Assembly (NCBI GenBank): GCA_947626365.1
Contig: CANQRW010000018.1
Location: forward strand, 1 to 50,270
DNA: 50,270 bases
Direction: 5' to 3'
Source of the DNA: an uncultured Lachnospiraceae bacterium
GTDB lineage: Bacteria > Bacillota > Clostridia > Lachnospirales > Lachnospiraceae
Shown here: positions 1-6,364 of the stretch, in pieces
How the letters are laid out: every line of letters starts with the position of its first letter
Numbering within the stretch: position 1 is the first letter of the stretch
Program-made: the position numbers and the translations under genes
The notes under the pieces: model-generated
The model's input: only the letters and a program-made list of their open reading frames with translations
What the model was told of the DNA's origin: nothing
The model's database searches: none

Positions 1-109
1 TCAAGTGGAGGTTGGAGAAAGACTAATTTCTACTTGGCCCCCTTAGAAGTGGAAGTTAACTTTTCACTTCACTATTTCAAAAGGCGGGAGGATTTCTGTA
101 AAAAAGCTA

Positions 110-138
110 TTGAAAATTTTCTGATAGGGGCATATAAT
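110..138 (+). promoter_or_regulatory. Promoter of antisense RNA, copy 1
   Basis: TTGAAA at 110-115 and a perfect TATAAT at 133-138 are separated by exactly 17 bases, a consensus-like sigma-A promoter. Transcription would begin near 145 and run into the terminator at 194-234, with no reading frame in between that has a credible ribosome binding site. Confidence 0.75.
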
Positions 139-144
139 AGAGAT

Positions 145-234
145 AGGAACAACCACCTCTACAAGAGGTTGGCCTGTAGTAAAAGTAGAAATTCCACCCT
201 CGCTACAGTCCAAAGTATACAAGGGTGGTTTTTC
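145..234 (+). ncRNA. Candidate type I antitoxin RNA
   Basis: This is a short RNA of about 90 bases bounded by a consensus promoter and an intrinsic terminator (7-bp CCACCCT/AGGGTGG stem at 194-200 and 222-228, then a T run). A second hairpin (CCACCTCT against AGAGGTTGG) lies at about 153-172. It is transcribed toward the toxin gene at 248-331, so it would pair with the 3' untranslated part of the toxin mRNA, as in Bacillus txpA/RatA or bsrG/SR4. The promoter, terminator and convergent layout are seen; the antitoxin role is inferred from that layout. Confidence 0.6.
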
Positions 235-247
235 TATGTGAAAAACG

Positions 248-331
248 TTACTGGCTTATCAAAATGATAAAGGTCAGCAATGCGAGAATGAACATTCCGA
301 AGGCCATCAGGTCTTTAAAATCGAATTTCAT
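248..331 (-). CDS. Small hydrophobic holin-like type I toxin (27 aa)
   Basis: This 27-residue peptide starts with MKFDFKDLMAFG and ends with FIILISQ. A short charged head is followed by one membrane-spanning stretch of about 18 residues, with no charged tail. The start is set by a strong ribosome binding site (GGGAGGTGG, six bases before the ATG). Its own promoter is at 401-429, which gives a leader of about 60 bases. Size, composition and a convergent terminator-bounded RNA just beyond its stop match the putative holin-like toxin family of Firmicutes type I systems, whose peptides insert in the membrane and depolarise it when unrepressed. The function is inferred; the ORF, ribosome binding site and promoters are visible. 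It is too short for usual gene-calling cutoffs. Confidence 0.65.
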   Translation of the reverse strand: MKFDFKDLMAFGMFILALLTFIILISQ

Positions 332-400
332 CCGCACCACCTCCCATCTATGTAGGATGGAAGGCCAACACCTTGCAGTGACATGATTGTTCCCACTCTT

Positions 401-429
401 ATCTTACCACAGGTTAGGGAATCTTTCAA
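401..429 (-). promoter_or_regulatory. Promoter of the toxin gene
   Basis: On the minus strand, TTGAAA (424-429) and TAAGAT (401-406) are separated by 17 bases, giving a start near 394 and a leader of roughly 60 bases before the toxin ATG at 331. Copy 2 of the repeat lacks this region entirely. Confidence 0.55.
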
Positions 430-573
430 TGTGGAAAAACCTTGTTTTCGGAAGTTCTGCTTCCGCTGGATGGACGCATAAGGTATCATTTTATACAAGC
501 GCTTTTGGGTTTGGAACAGTTGCTATAAAGAGAGAAACATTTGCTTTCAGAAGAAAGTTTTGCGCTTCCAAAA

Positions 574-620
574 GCCCTTCATACCCGTGGTGTCGAGAGT
601 TCAAATCTCCCTTCCGCTAC
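574..620 (+). pseudogene. 3' end of a class II (Leu-like) tRNA, remnant
   Basis: A T-arm is recognisable (stem at 595-599 and 607-611 around the loop TTCAAAT at 600-606, one mismatch), followed by a 7-base acceptor strand (612-618) and discriminator A. The preceding bases resemble a long variable arm. No matching 5' acceptor strand (AGCGGAA) lies the right distance upstream, so only the 3' part is present. A strong terminator follows at 627-659, as expected behind a tRNA gene. Such remnants commonly mark integration or excision sites. It could be a coincidental T-arm; confidence is moderate. Confidence 0.4.
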
Positions 621-626
621 TTCAAG

Positions 627-659
627 AATACCAGCCAGTAAAGTGGTTGGTATTTTTTT
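627..659 (+). terminator. Intrinsic terminator after the tRNA remnant
   Basis: A 10-bp stem (ATACCAGCCA at 628-637 against TGGTTGGTAT at 644-653, one G-T pair) is followed directly by seven T. This is a strong forward terminator. Confidence 0.8.
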
Positions 660-754
660 GTATTACCACCATTTTGAAGTTATGAACCGGCTGCTTGAAC
701 AGGAAGTTCAGAAAGCAGGGGGGCAGAGAGCCGGGGGATTTCTGTAAAAAAATA

Positions 755-783
755 TTGAAAATTTTCTGATAGGGGCATATAAT
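755..783 (+). promoter_or_regulatory. Promoter of antisense RNA, copy 2
   Basis: TTGAAA at 755-760 and TATAAT at 778-783 with a 17-base spacer are unchanged from copy 1, so this promoter appears intact although its toxin partner is gone. Confidence 0.7.
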
Positions 784-789
784 AGAGAT

Positions 790-879
790 AGGAACAACCA
801 CCTCTACAAGAGGTTGGCCTATAGTAAAAGTAGAAATTCCACCCTCGCTACAGTCCAAAGTATACAAGGGTGGTTTTTC
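790..879 (+). ncRNA. Orphan copy of the antitoxin RNA
   Basis: The same promoter, 5' hairpin and terminator (839-845 with 867-873, then five T) as in copy 1. Because the pairing region is retained, it could still act in trans on the copy 1 toxin mRNA, or neutralise related toxins elsewhere. That role is inferred. Confidence 0.5.
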
Positions 880-892
880 TATAGGAAAAACG

Positions 893-924
893 CTACTGGC
901 TTATCAAAATGATAAAGGTCAGCA
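893..924 (-). pseudogene. Remnant of the toxin peptide gene (last 9-10 codons)
   Basis: The minus strand encodes only the ending LTFIILISQ and a stop, matching the toxin at 248-331. No start codon or ribosome binding site remains in this frame. Confidence 0.7.
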
Positions 925-967
925 CTTTGCAGTGACATATAATAAATAAGCAAAGGATATTAACCCT

Positions 968-1555
968 ATGTCTATCCATATTGAAAAATTGACGCCCGAA
1001 AGAAAAGCGGACTTTTTCGATTTTTTTGACAACCGCGCTTTCACGGACCACAGCGAGTGGGCCGGCTGTTACTGCCTGGAAAGCCACTTGCGAAGCGAGA
1101 ACGATATCGAATACAGAGCTGACGGCATCGCTGTCCGGCGGGAGGACAGAAGGTCCGTCGCCGAAAATCTGATCGACGCCGGTATTATGACGGGATATCT
1201 CGTCTACAACGGTTCCGTTCCTATCGGTTGGTGCAACGCCGGGGATAAAACCGCATATGAACCAATCATTCGCAGCGACATGTTTAATACCGTCGAAACG
1301 ATACCGGGAAAAACCAAAATCGTTTATTGTTTCGATATAGCCCCCGAATATCGGGGCAAAAAGATCGCGGATATGCTTCTCCGGCGCGTGACGGACGACG
1401 CCAGGGCCGAGGGCTTTGACGCGGTTGAAGGTTACCCATTTACCGATGATGCCTACGCATACCAGTACCGCGGCCCCCAGCGCCTGTATGAAAAGCACGG
1501 CTTCAAGCTGTTTCGCGAGGCCGATTGGGTCTGTTTGATGCGGCTGGAGTTCTGA
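968..1555 (+). CDS. GNAT-family N-acetyltransferase
   Basis: This 195-residue protein probably transfers an acetyl group from acetyl-CoA to an unknown amine. The acetyl-CoA pyrophosphate-binding motif is visible as APEYRGKKIADMLL (about residues 125-138), preceded by the usual beta strand IVYCFDI. The C-terminal YEKHGFKLFRE is the standard GNAT motif B/tail. An AAAGGA ribosome binding site lies about 12 bases before the ATG. A TATAAT at 938-943 may serve as its -10 box, created or exposed by the deletion that removed the toxin in the adjoining repeat. It converges on the reductase gene that ends at 1563. The substrate cannot be told from sequence. Confidence 0.85.
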   Translation: MSIHIEKLTPERKADFFDFFDNRAFTDHSEWAGCYCLESHLRSENDIEYRADGIAVRREDRRSVAENLIDAGIMTGYLVYNGSVPIGWCNAGDKTAYEPIIRSDMFNTVETIPGKTKIVYCFDIAPEYRGKKIADMLLRRVTDDARAEGFDAVEGYPFTDDAYAYQYRGPQRLYEKHGFKLFREADWVCLMRLEF

Positions 1556-1562
1556 TTCTTCT

Positions 1563-2753
1563 TTAGTATCCGAACACCTTCACTGCCTGTTCCATATTCT
1601 CCCGGACGGCCACTCCGAATGGGCACCGGCCCTCGCAGGCTCCGCACTTGATGCACTCGCCTGCATGATGTTCCAGAGCCGCGTAGTGCTCCCTCACCGT
1701 CTCAGGAATCTGACAGTCCCCGTCGTCGGCGCATTGCTCCGGATGTCCCGTAACCCGGCTCCGAGCCTGAGCCAGGTGCAGAAACTTGGTCACAGAAGCG
1801 ATGTCGATAAACTTGGGACAGGGCTCGCAGTGGGTACAATACATGCAGTGGCCCACCCAACTGACCCTCGGGAAAGAGGCCAGCGCGGCGGCGTAATCCT
1901 TCTCTTCCGGGCCCGCCTCGCAATAAGCGGCGCTTTGCTCCAGTTCCTCCACCGAATGGGCACCCGGAAGCACTGCCGATACTGCCGGCCGGGACAGCGC
2001 GTAGGAAATGCACTGATTGGGCGTCAAAGACACGCCGGCAATCTGATTGCTGCCCAGCAGTTCTCCTCCTGCGTACACCTTCATGACCGTGATTCCAACT
2101 CCCATGCGCTGGCAGACCTCGTATAGCCGCTGGCGGTCCGGATCCATATTAGTCAGCTGCTTTTGATAGTTGCGGTCCGCCCACATTTCCTCGCAGTCCT
2201 CTGTCGCCGGCTGCAGGTCATAGCAGGGATTCACCGAGAACATCAGCACCTCGATTCCGCCTTCCGTCACCGCGCGCTCCGCCACCAGGGGATTGTGGCT
2301 GGACAGCCCGATATGGCGGATCCGCCCCTGCTTTTTCAGTTCCCTGGCATAATCCAGGATTCCGTTGTCCACAATACTCTCCCAGTCGCCCATAGCATCG
2401 CAGTAATGAATCATACCTACATCCAGATAGTCGGTATCCAGCAGAGTCATCATCTCCTCAAAACCAGCCTTCGTCTCCGCCAGATTGCGGGTACGGGTAT
2501 ACTGACCGTTCTTCCACACAGAACAGATGTGGGACTGTATCATAAATCTGTCCCTGCGGCCTCTGAGCGCACGGCCCACCGCCTGGCGAAGCCGGGGATC
2601 CGATGCGTACAGATCAAAATAATTGATTCCCAGACGCTCCGCCGCATCAAACATTTTCTGCGCCATATTGTAATTATCTTCAGACAGGCCCTCGCAGCCC
2701 ATGCCGATGACACTGACCTTCAAACCTGTATTTCCCAACTGCCGATATTCCAT
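1563..2753 (-). CDS. Aldo/keto reductase with C-terminal 4Fe-4S ferredoxin domain
   Basis: This 396-residue cytosolic oxidoreductase has an N-terminal TIM-barrel aldo/keto reductase domain (about residues 1-300, opening MEYRQLGNTGLKVS, with GLSSHNP and the HYCDA histidine) and a C-terminal ferredoxin-like part. The cysteine runs CMYCTHCEPCP and CIKCGACEGRCP are typical for two 4Fe-4S clusters (COG1453-type predicted oxidoreductases). I chose the ATG at 2753 because GGAG lies seven bases upstream; a longer frame exists but lacks a good site. It lies 244 bases after the GH28 gene on the same strand and may reduce a sugar or sugar acid released there. That link is inference. The usual DxxxY catalytic pair reads DLYAS, so the active site is atypical. 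Confidence 0.88.
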   Translation of the reverse strand: MEYRQLGNTGLKVSVIGMGCEGLSEDNYNMAQKMFDAAERLGINYFDLYASDPRLRQAVGRALRGRRDRFMIQSHICSVWKNGQYTRTRNLAETKAGFEEMMTLLDTDYLDVGMIHYCDAMGDWESIVDNGILDYARELKKQGRIRHIGLSSHNPLVAERAVTEGGIEVLMFSVNPCYDLQPATEDCEEMWADRNYQKQLTNMDPDRQRLYEVCQRMGVGITVMKVYAGGELLGSNQIAGVSLTPNQCISYALSRPAVSAVLPGAHSVEELEQSAAYCEAGPEEKDYAAALASFPRVSWVGHCMYCTHCEPCPKFIDIASVTKFLHLAQARSRVTGHPEQCADDGDCQIPETVREHYAALEHHAGECIKCGACEGRCPFGVAVRENMEQAVKVFGY

Positions 2754-2902
2754 ATTCTCACTCCTGATCTCCTGTATTCTTAATTCGAATTCGTTTGACA
2801 AAGTTCATAAACCACTGCCGGTTCTGACAGACATTTTCCCGGCAGCACCTGCGCTTCCGCTTCTGCCAGGCATTTTCCCGGCAAAGTCTTCACCATTGCT
2901 TC

Positions 2903-2988
2903 TCCCGGGCAATGCCTTCTTCCGCTCCTCCCGAGCAATGCCTTCTTCCGTTCCTCCCGGGCAATGCCTTCTGCCGCTTTCTCCCGGC
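2903..2988. repeat. 26-bp tandem repeat, about 3.3 copies
   Basis: Units begin at 2903, 2929, 2955 and 2982, each starting TCCCG(G/A)GCAATGCC. They sit between the GH28 stop and the reductase start. A 74-residue open frame crosses them on the minus strand but has the arginine-, glycine- and glutamate-rich composition of a repeat read-through, so I do not call it a gene. Confidence 0.75.
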
Positions 2989-2997
2989 CGAAATCGT

Positions 2998-4317
2998 CTA
3001 CCGGTTATCATATGCGTCATTTTTCTCATCCCTTGCGCCGCACACAGAAATATTTACATCCTTAAATGTAATATCCTCCGTATAGTTGATAACGCCCAGC
3101 TCCCTGCACTGAATGGACACATTTTCAAAATGCAGCCCGCAGATGGGCATATCGGAAAAGCCCTCGATGTGGAAGGCGCGGCTGATATCCTCGTAACCTT
3201 CTTCATTGCGTGATTTCACATTGCGGATTACAAGGTTACTGACTCGGGTCTTAGGCACATCATCCGGAATCTGGGCAAGCAGTTTCTTCCAATGTTCCGG
3301 CACAGGGCCGTCATAACCCTCCGGCAGCTGGCAGTAGCTGTAAGCCGGATTCCAGTTGAGAAACAGATGAATTGGGTATTTTACATTGACCATGTCCAGA
3401 TTTTCCACCAGCACATCCTTTATGTAACCTCTCCGGGCAATGGAGGACTTGATGCGGAAACCGCAGTCAGTTCCATGATACCGGATATTCCGCAGGGTTA
3501 CGTCATAGACACCGCCGGACACCTCGCTTCCGATGGTCACGCCAAAGCCTGCGCGGATCTCGCAGTTCTGCACAGTAATATCGTGACATGGCCGGTTCAC
3601 ACGCAGCCCGTCGGCATCCCGGCCGGACTTGATACAGATGCTGTCGTCGTTGCAGTCAGTGACGCAGTTTTCCACCAGCACATGCTCGCAGGAATCGATG
3701 TCAATACCGTCGGTACTGGGACTTGCCAGGCCGCAGGCCGTAATCTTCACACCGTCAATATGCACGTTTCTGCTGTAACACACATGGACATTCCAGAAGC
3801 CGGACCGTGTGGAAGTAAAATCTTTCAGCACCACATCCTCCGACTCCATGACCACCACATTGCGGACCCGCATGCAGTCATAATCGCAAGCCCAGCGAAG
3901 GCCCCTGGCGTCATAATCCTTCCGCATGCCGCCTTTGGTATCTGCCCCCCAGTATTTGGACCACCAGTATTCTCCCTGGCCGTCAATGACTCCTGGGCCG
4001 CTGACAATGACATCTTTCTGCCCATTGCAGTTCAGTATCCCGGGATACCAGTCCATCTCCACTCCCGCCGCCCTGGTGGGAATGACAGGATACCGGCTCT
4101 CGTCCGTGGTGCCCAGCAGGACCGCTCCCTCCTCAAACCGGAATTCCATATGTCCTTTTAAAAACAGTGACGCCGTCAGATAAATCCCCTTCTCCAGCAG
4201 AAGAATACCTCCTGCCGCAGCCGTCTCATCAATCAGCTGCTGAAGCTGCTCTGTCACCAGGGACGCGCCGGTCCTGTCAATCGTTCTCTCCGACGGGCGA
4301 AATACAGGTCTGCCCAT
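2998..4317 (-). CDS. Glycoside hydrolase family 28 (polygalacturonase-like)
   Basis: This 439-residue right-handed beta-helix protein has no signal peptide, so it is probably cytosolic and acts on imported pectin-derived oligogalacturonides. GH28 landmarks are present: STDGID (D203), the NDD pair (D224, D225) and RIK (288-290). The family's conserved GHG motif reads GFG here (F258), so the usual histidine is absent. AGGGG lies ten bases before the ATG at 4317. The downstream aldo/keto reductase is on the same strand. Many Firmicutes homologues are intracellular exo-acting enzymes; the altered motif may signal a different uronide linkage or reduced activity. Fold and family are clear; exact substrate is not. 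Confidence 0.88.
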   Translation of the reverse strand: MGRPVFRPSERTIDRTGASLVTEQLQQLIDETAAAGGILLLEKGIYLTASLFLKGHMEFRFEEGAVLLGTTDESRYPVIPTRAAGVEMDWYPGILNCNGQKDVIVSGPGVIDGQGEYWWSKYWGADTKGGMRKDYDARGLRWACDYDCMRVRNVVVMESEDVVLKDFTSTRSGFWNVHVCYSRNVHIDGVKITACGLASPSTDGIDIDSCEHVLVENCVTDCNDDSICIKSGRDADGLRVNRPCHDITVQNCEIRAGFGVTIGSEVSGGVYDVTLRNIRYHGTDCGFRIKSSIARRGYIKDVLVENLDMVNVKYPIHLFLNWNPAYSYCQLPEGYDGPVPEHWKKLLAQIPDDVPKTRVSNLVIRNVKSRNEEGYEDISRAFHIEGFSDMPICGLHFENVSIQCRELGVINYTEDITFKDVNISVCGARDEKNDAYDNR

Positions 4318-4362
4318 AATTATTTACCCCTTTCTCTTCGTCTTGTGTCAATCCGTTCCTGT

Positions 4363-4408
4363 CTTACCATATTTTATCATGCGGAATATCCGCTGTAAAC
4401 AGGTTTTG
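4363..4408 (-). pseudogene. 46-bp fragment of an Rpn nuclease gene
   Basis: These bases match the Rpn genes at about 5706-5751 with three mismatches. Translated on the minus strand they give KTCLQ(R)IF(R)MIK(Y)GK, corresponding to residues 206-220 of those proteins. This is a scar of a third copy, cut off next to the IS200-like element. Confidence 0.65.
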
Positions 4409-4443
4409 AATCATGAGGGTGCCTGACGTAACTGCAGTCGCCG

Positions 4444-4647
4444 CCACCCGTAAAACGGGTGGCTCGGACGCGGGCTATAAGCCCGCACTACTCGGCCAGC
4501 GTCTAAAGACGTTGGCTGTCTCTTTGCGCTATGGAATGTCGCTCTGCGCTCCATTCCCACAGCCCCGTTCCAGCCACTTTGCTCTTAACTCATCGCCACC
4601 GCTTAAGCGGCTTTCGTACTACTTCACCTCTGACCCTTAAAAGGGTC
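4444..4647. repeat. Array of five perfect or near-perfect hairpins
   Basis: Stem-loops at 4444-4462 (8-bp stem), 4470-4486 (7 bp), 4495-4516 (10 bp, one G-T), 4599-4610 (ACC GCTTAAGC GG palindrome) and 4632-4647 (7 bp) follow one another over 200 bases. The first three are nearly back to back. They lie at the 3' side of the transposase gene; the last overlaps its final codons. IS200-type right ends carry one hairpin recognised by TnpA, so this number is more than expected. No T run follows any of them, so they are not plain terminators. Confidence 0.7.
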
Positions 4648-5114
4648 CTCGTACTCCTTCACACTCAGTTTATCTCTCATGATGTCTTCTCTCTCCTGGT
4701 CTTGTATGTACTTCCTTATGGTGGCTTCATTCAGCCCTACCGTGCTCACATAGTAACCTTCTGACCAGAAATGTCGGTTTCCAAACTTATACTTCAAATT
4801 TGCGTGCCGGTCGAAGATCATCAGCGCCGATTTTCCTTTCAAATACTTATAGAAATCTTTCTTTTCATAAAGCGCTCCTGCAAATTGTGCTACACTCATA
4901 TAAGGCGGGATACTTACCAGCAGATGGATATGGCCGGGTACGCCTCGCCCTCTATTATTTCAACTTTCATCTCATTGCATAGATTCTTGAATATCTCTAT
5001 GATATCTCGTCTTAATTCTTTGTATATGATTTTCCTTCGATACTTTGGTGCAAATACTATGTGGTATTCACATCGGTAGCTTGAATGCGCTGTGTGTTTT
5101 ACTTCATTCTTCAC
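4624..5114 (-). pseudogene. tnpA: Frameshifted IS200-type transposase (TnpA)
   Basis: The N-terminal part (YRCEYHIVFAPKYRRK and following) starts at a GTG at 5114 behind AAGGAGG. It ends prematurely after EGEAYP, where a one-base loss shifts the frame. The shifted frame then encodes GHIHLLVSIPPYMSVAQF, including the HUH metal motif, and continues to DPFKG at 4630. The second part also carries an extra stretch of about ten residues (ALYEKKDFYK) between QFAG and YLKGK that normal TnpA proteins lack. The catalytic tyrosine region (YYVSTVG) is intact. The gene is inactive as it stands. Confidence 0.8.
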
Positions 5115-5207
5115 TTTGTTTAAAACCTCCTTGGTCTTTCGTGATGCGGTCGCCAAACCACCTCGATTGTACCATGGAGGTTTTATTTGCCAAGGCTTTT
5201 TTATTCA

Positions 5208-5226
5208 CCCCTGGTAGAACCAGGGG
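5208..5226. other. Subterminal hairpin of the IS200-type element
   Basis: A 7-bp perfect stem (CCCCTGG, loop TAGAA, CCAGGGG) about 95 bases before the transposase start. Its position matches the left-end hairpin that TnpA of this family recognises. Confidence 0.55.
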
Positions 5227-5246
5227 TTTTATTAAGCTAAAGCACC

Positions 5247-5284
5247 AAAAAAATACCGCCGGCCATAATGACATGGCCGACGGC
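5247..5284 (-). terminator. Terminator of Rpn gene A
   Basis: On the minus strand a 12-bp stem (5255-5266 with 5273-5284, one mismatch) is followed by a run of seven T. Confidence 0.8.
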
Positions 5285-5314
5285 ACAAATGATTGTCTTT
5301 ATATCCCCAGTTCC

Positions 5315-5542
5315 TTATATTCCCAGTTCCTGGCATAGTTTGTTCAGATAATCTTTGTCGGAGGAAGCACGCTCCAGCTCCTCGTAACGCTTCTCATGCA
5401 GAAGGATACGGTTCAGCTTCATCATACGATCTCTCTCCCTCGCTTCACCTCTTGCCTCCCCTCTCATCTCACCTCTCTCCTCACCCCTCGCTTCTCCCTT
5501 CGCTTCCATATACTCGATCAATTCCGTAAGTATCGGCCTCAT
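5315..5542 (-). CDS. Putative intragenic Rpn small protein, copy A (75 aa)
   Basis: Inside the Rpn frame, AAGGAGG (5551-5557) lies eight bases before an in-frame ATG at 5542, a better ribosome binding site than most full genes have. Translation from it gives the last 75 residues, MRPILTELIEYMEAKGE onward, including the tetrad repeat. E. coli rpn genes are known to make such a C-terminal protein from an internal start, and it blocks the toxic full-length nuclease. Here the internal site is seen; expression and inhibition are inferred. Confidence 0.5.
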   Translation of the reverse strand: MRPILTELIEYMEAKGEARGEERGEMRGEARGEARERDRMMKLNRILLHEKRYEELERASSDKDYLNKLCQELGI

Positions 5543-6364
5543 CCTGACTTCCTCCTTCTCTCCCCTCTGTCTCTCACTTATCAGTTCCTTCAGCTTTCCC
5601 TGTTCTCCCAGCAGGATCAGCGCTGCCTGCTCCTCCACCCGGTCCATCTGGTCCAGTTCCTCACGGTGATCCCGGATGTAATCATACAATTTCTCCTTGC
5701 CTTCCTTACCACATTTTATCATGCTGAATATCTGCTGTAAACAGGTTTTGTAGTTTTCAGGATATTTTATCGCCCTGGCCGAAATCAGGTTGATATGGTA
5801 ATCTGAAATGAAAGGACGCAGCTCTTTCGCTTCCCTGCTGCCCCAGTCCACGTCCAGCAGCTCATGAATATTCCTGCTCCCATCCCAGTCATCTCCCAGG
5901 TAAAAGACAATGTTTACCACGGGCAGAAGCCTGTCTTTCCTGGAGATTCCTGACAGAAATTCATCGGAACCGGCCAGGTCCTTTTTCTCCCGGTGTTCTT
6001 TCTCCAAGTCCTGCACCTGCTTTACATACTCTAATGCATCATAGAGCATGGTCCGCACCGGCATGGCATAATGGATCCCCGTCTGTATTTCTCCAGCGAA
6101 GATCACAGAATACATCCCTGTCTTCGCCTTCATGCGGATGTCTCCCACACGTCCAATCACAGGGGAACGTCCGCCTTCTTTCTGCCCTCTGCCTCTCTGA
6201 CCGGTCACAGCAGCGTCCAGGATAACTCCTGACCTGGATGACAACTGCTCCAGTTCTTCTGCTTTCACTACTTGTCTGCCGCCATACAGGAAACCATTGA
6301 TCAAATCCGCAAAAACAGGTTTTCTCTCCAGCAGACGGCTGACTGCAATATCCTCTTTACCCAT
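5315..6364 (-). CDS. Rpn-family recombination-promoting nuclease / putative transposase, copy A
   Basis: This 349-residue protein has an N-terminal PD-(D/E)XK-type nuclease core: ADLINGFLYGG opening, GRVGDI (D75), GEIQT (E92, Q94) and MPVRTMLYDALEY. The C-terminal third is charged and alpha-helical and includes a GEARGEERGEMRGEARGEAR tetrad repeat. Proteins of this family cut DNA; in E. coli they are linked to recombination and phage defence. The promoter is at 6494-6522, with a long leader and a GGAGGAGG ribosome binding site before the ATG. It is identical to copy B through residue 231 and then differs at scattered positions plus one extra four-residue unit. It lies just downstream of the giant surface-protein gene. 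The family call is firm; the role in this genome is inferred. Confidence 0.85.
   Translation of the reverse strand: MGKEDIAVSRLLERKPVFADLINGFLYGGRQVVKAEELEQLSSRSGVILDAAVTGQRGRGQKEGGRSPVIGRVGDIRMKAKTGMYSVIFAGEIQTGIHYAMPVRTMLYDALEYVKQVQDLEKEHREKKDLAGSDEFLSGISRKDRLLPVVNIVFYLGDDWDGSRNIHELLDVDWGSREAKELRPFISDYHINLISARAIKYPENYKTCLQQIFSMIKCGKEGKEKLYDYIRDHREELDQMDRVEEQAALILLGEQGKLKELISERQRGEKEEVRMRPILTELIEYMEAKGEARGEERGEMRGEARGEARERDRMMKLNRILLHEKRYEELERASSDKDYLNKLCQELGI

Larger units (their letters stand above)
90..279. repeat. Direct repeat, copy 1 of 2 (toxin-antitoxin unit)
   Basis: About 190 bases here recur almost unchanged at 736-924. The repeat holds the antisense-RNA promoter, the RNA, its terminator and the last codons of the toxin peptide. 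Copy 1 continues into a complete toxin gene; copy 2 stops after the toxin's last codons. The identity is direct reading of the sequence; duplication followed by deletion is inferred. Confidence 0.85.
736..924. repeat. Direct repeat, copy 2 of 2 (decayed toxin-antitoxin unit)
   Basis: This nearly matches 90-279. Just after the last toxin codons it joins a sequence resembling bases 371-384, so about 95 bases holding the toxin's start, ribosome binding site and most of its frame are missing. Confidence 0.85.
4420..5235 (-). mobile_element. Degenerate IS200/IS605-type element
   Basis: A single Y1-transposase gene (frameshifted) is flanked by hairpin-forming ends rather than inverted repeats, as in the IS200/IS605 group. 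The upstream (5208-5226, CCCCTGG/CCAGGGG) and downstream hairpins lie on either side. The limits are approximate because this family has no terminal inverted repeats. No tnpB is present. Confidence 0.65.

Noticed and set aside
893-1498. 201-residue open frame on the minus strand across the GNAT gene
   Set aside because: It is antisense to a clear acetyltransferase and ends in the toxin-remnant codons only by chance of frame; no ribosome binding site.
2903-2988. Possible CRISPR-like array
   Set aside because: The 26-bp units are contiguous with no spacers, and no cas genes are nearby.
2805-3029. 74-residue arginine/glycine-rich open frame
   Set aside because: It consists of translated 26-bp repeats, overlaps the GH28 end and has no ribosome binding site.
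4899-4950. Programmed frameshift in the IS200-type transposase
   Set aside because: This family does not use frameshifting, there is no slippery run at the site, and a second in-frame insertion shows decay.
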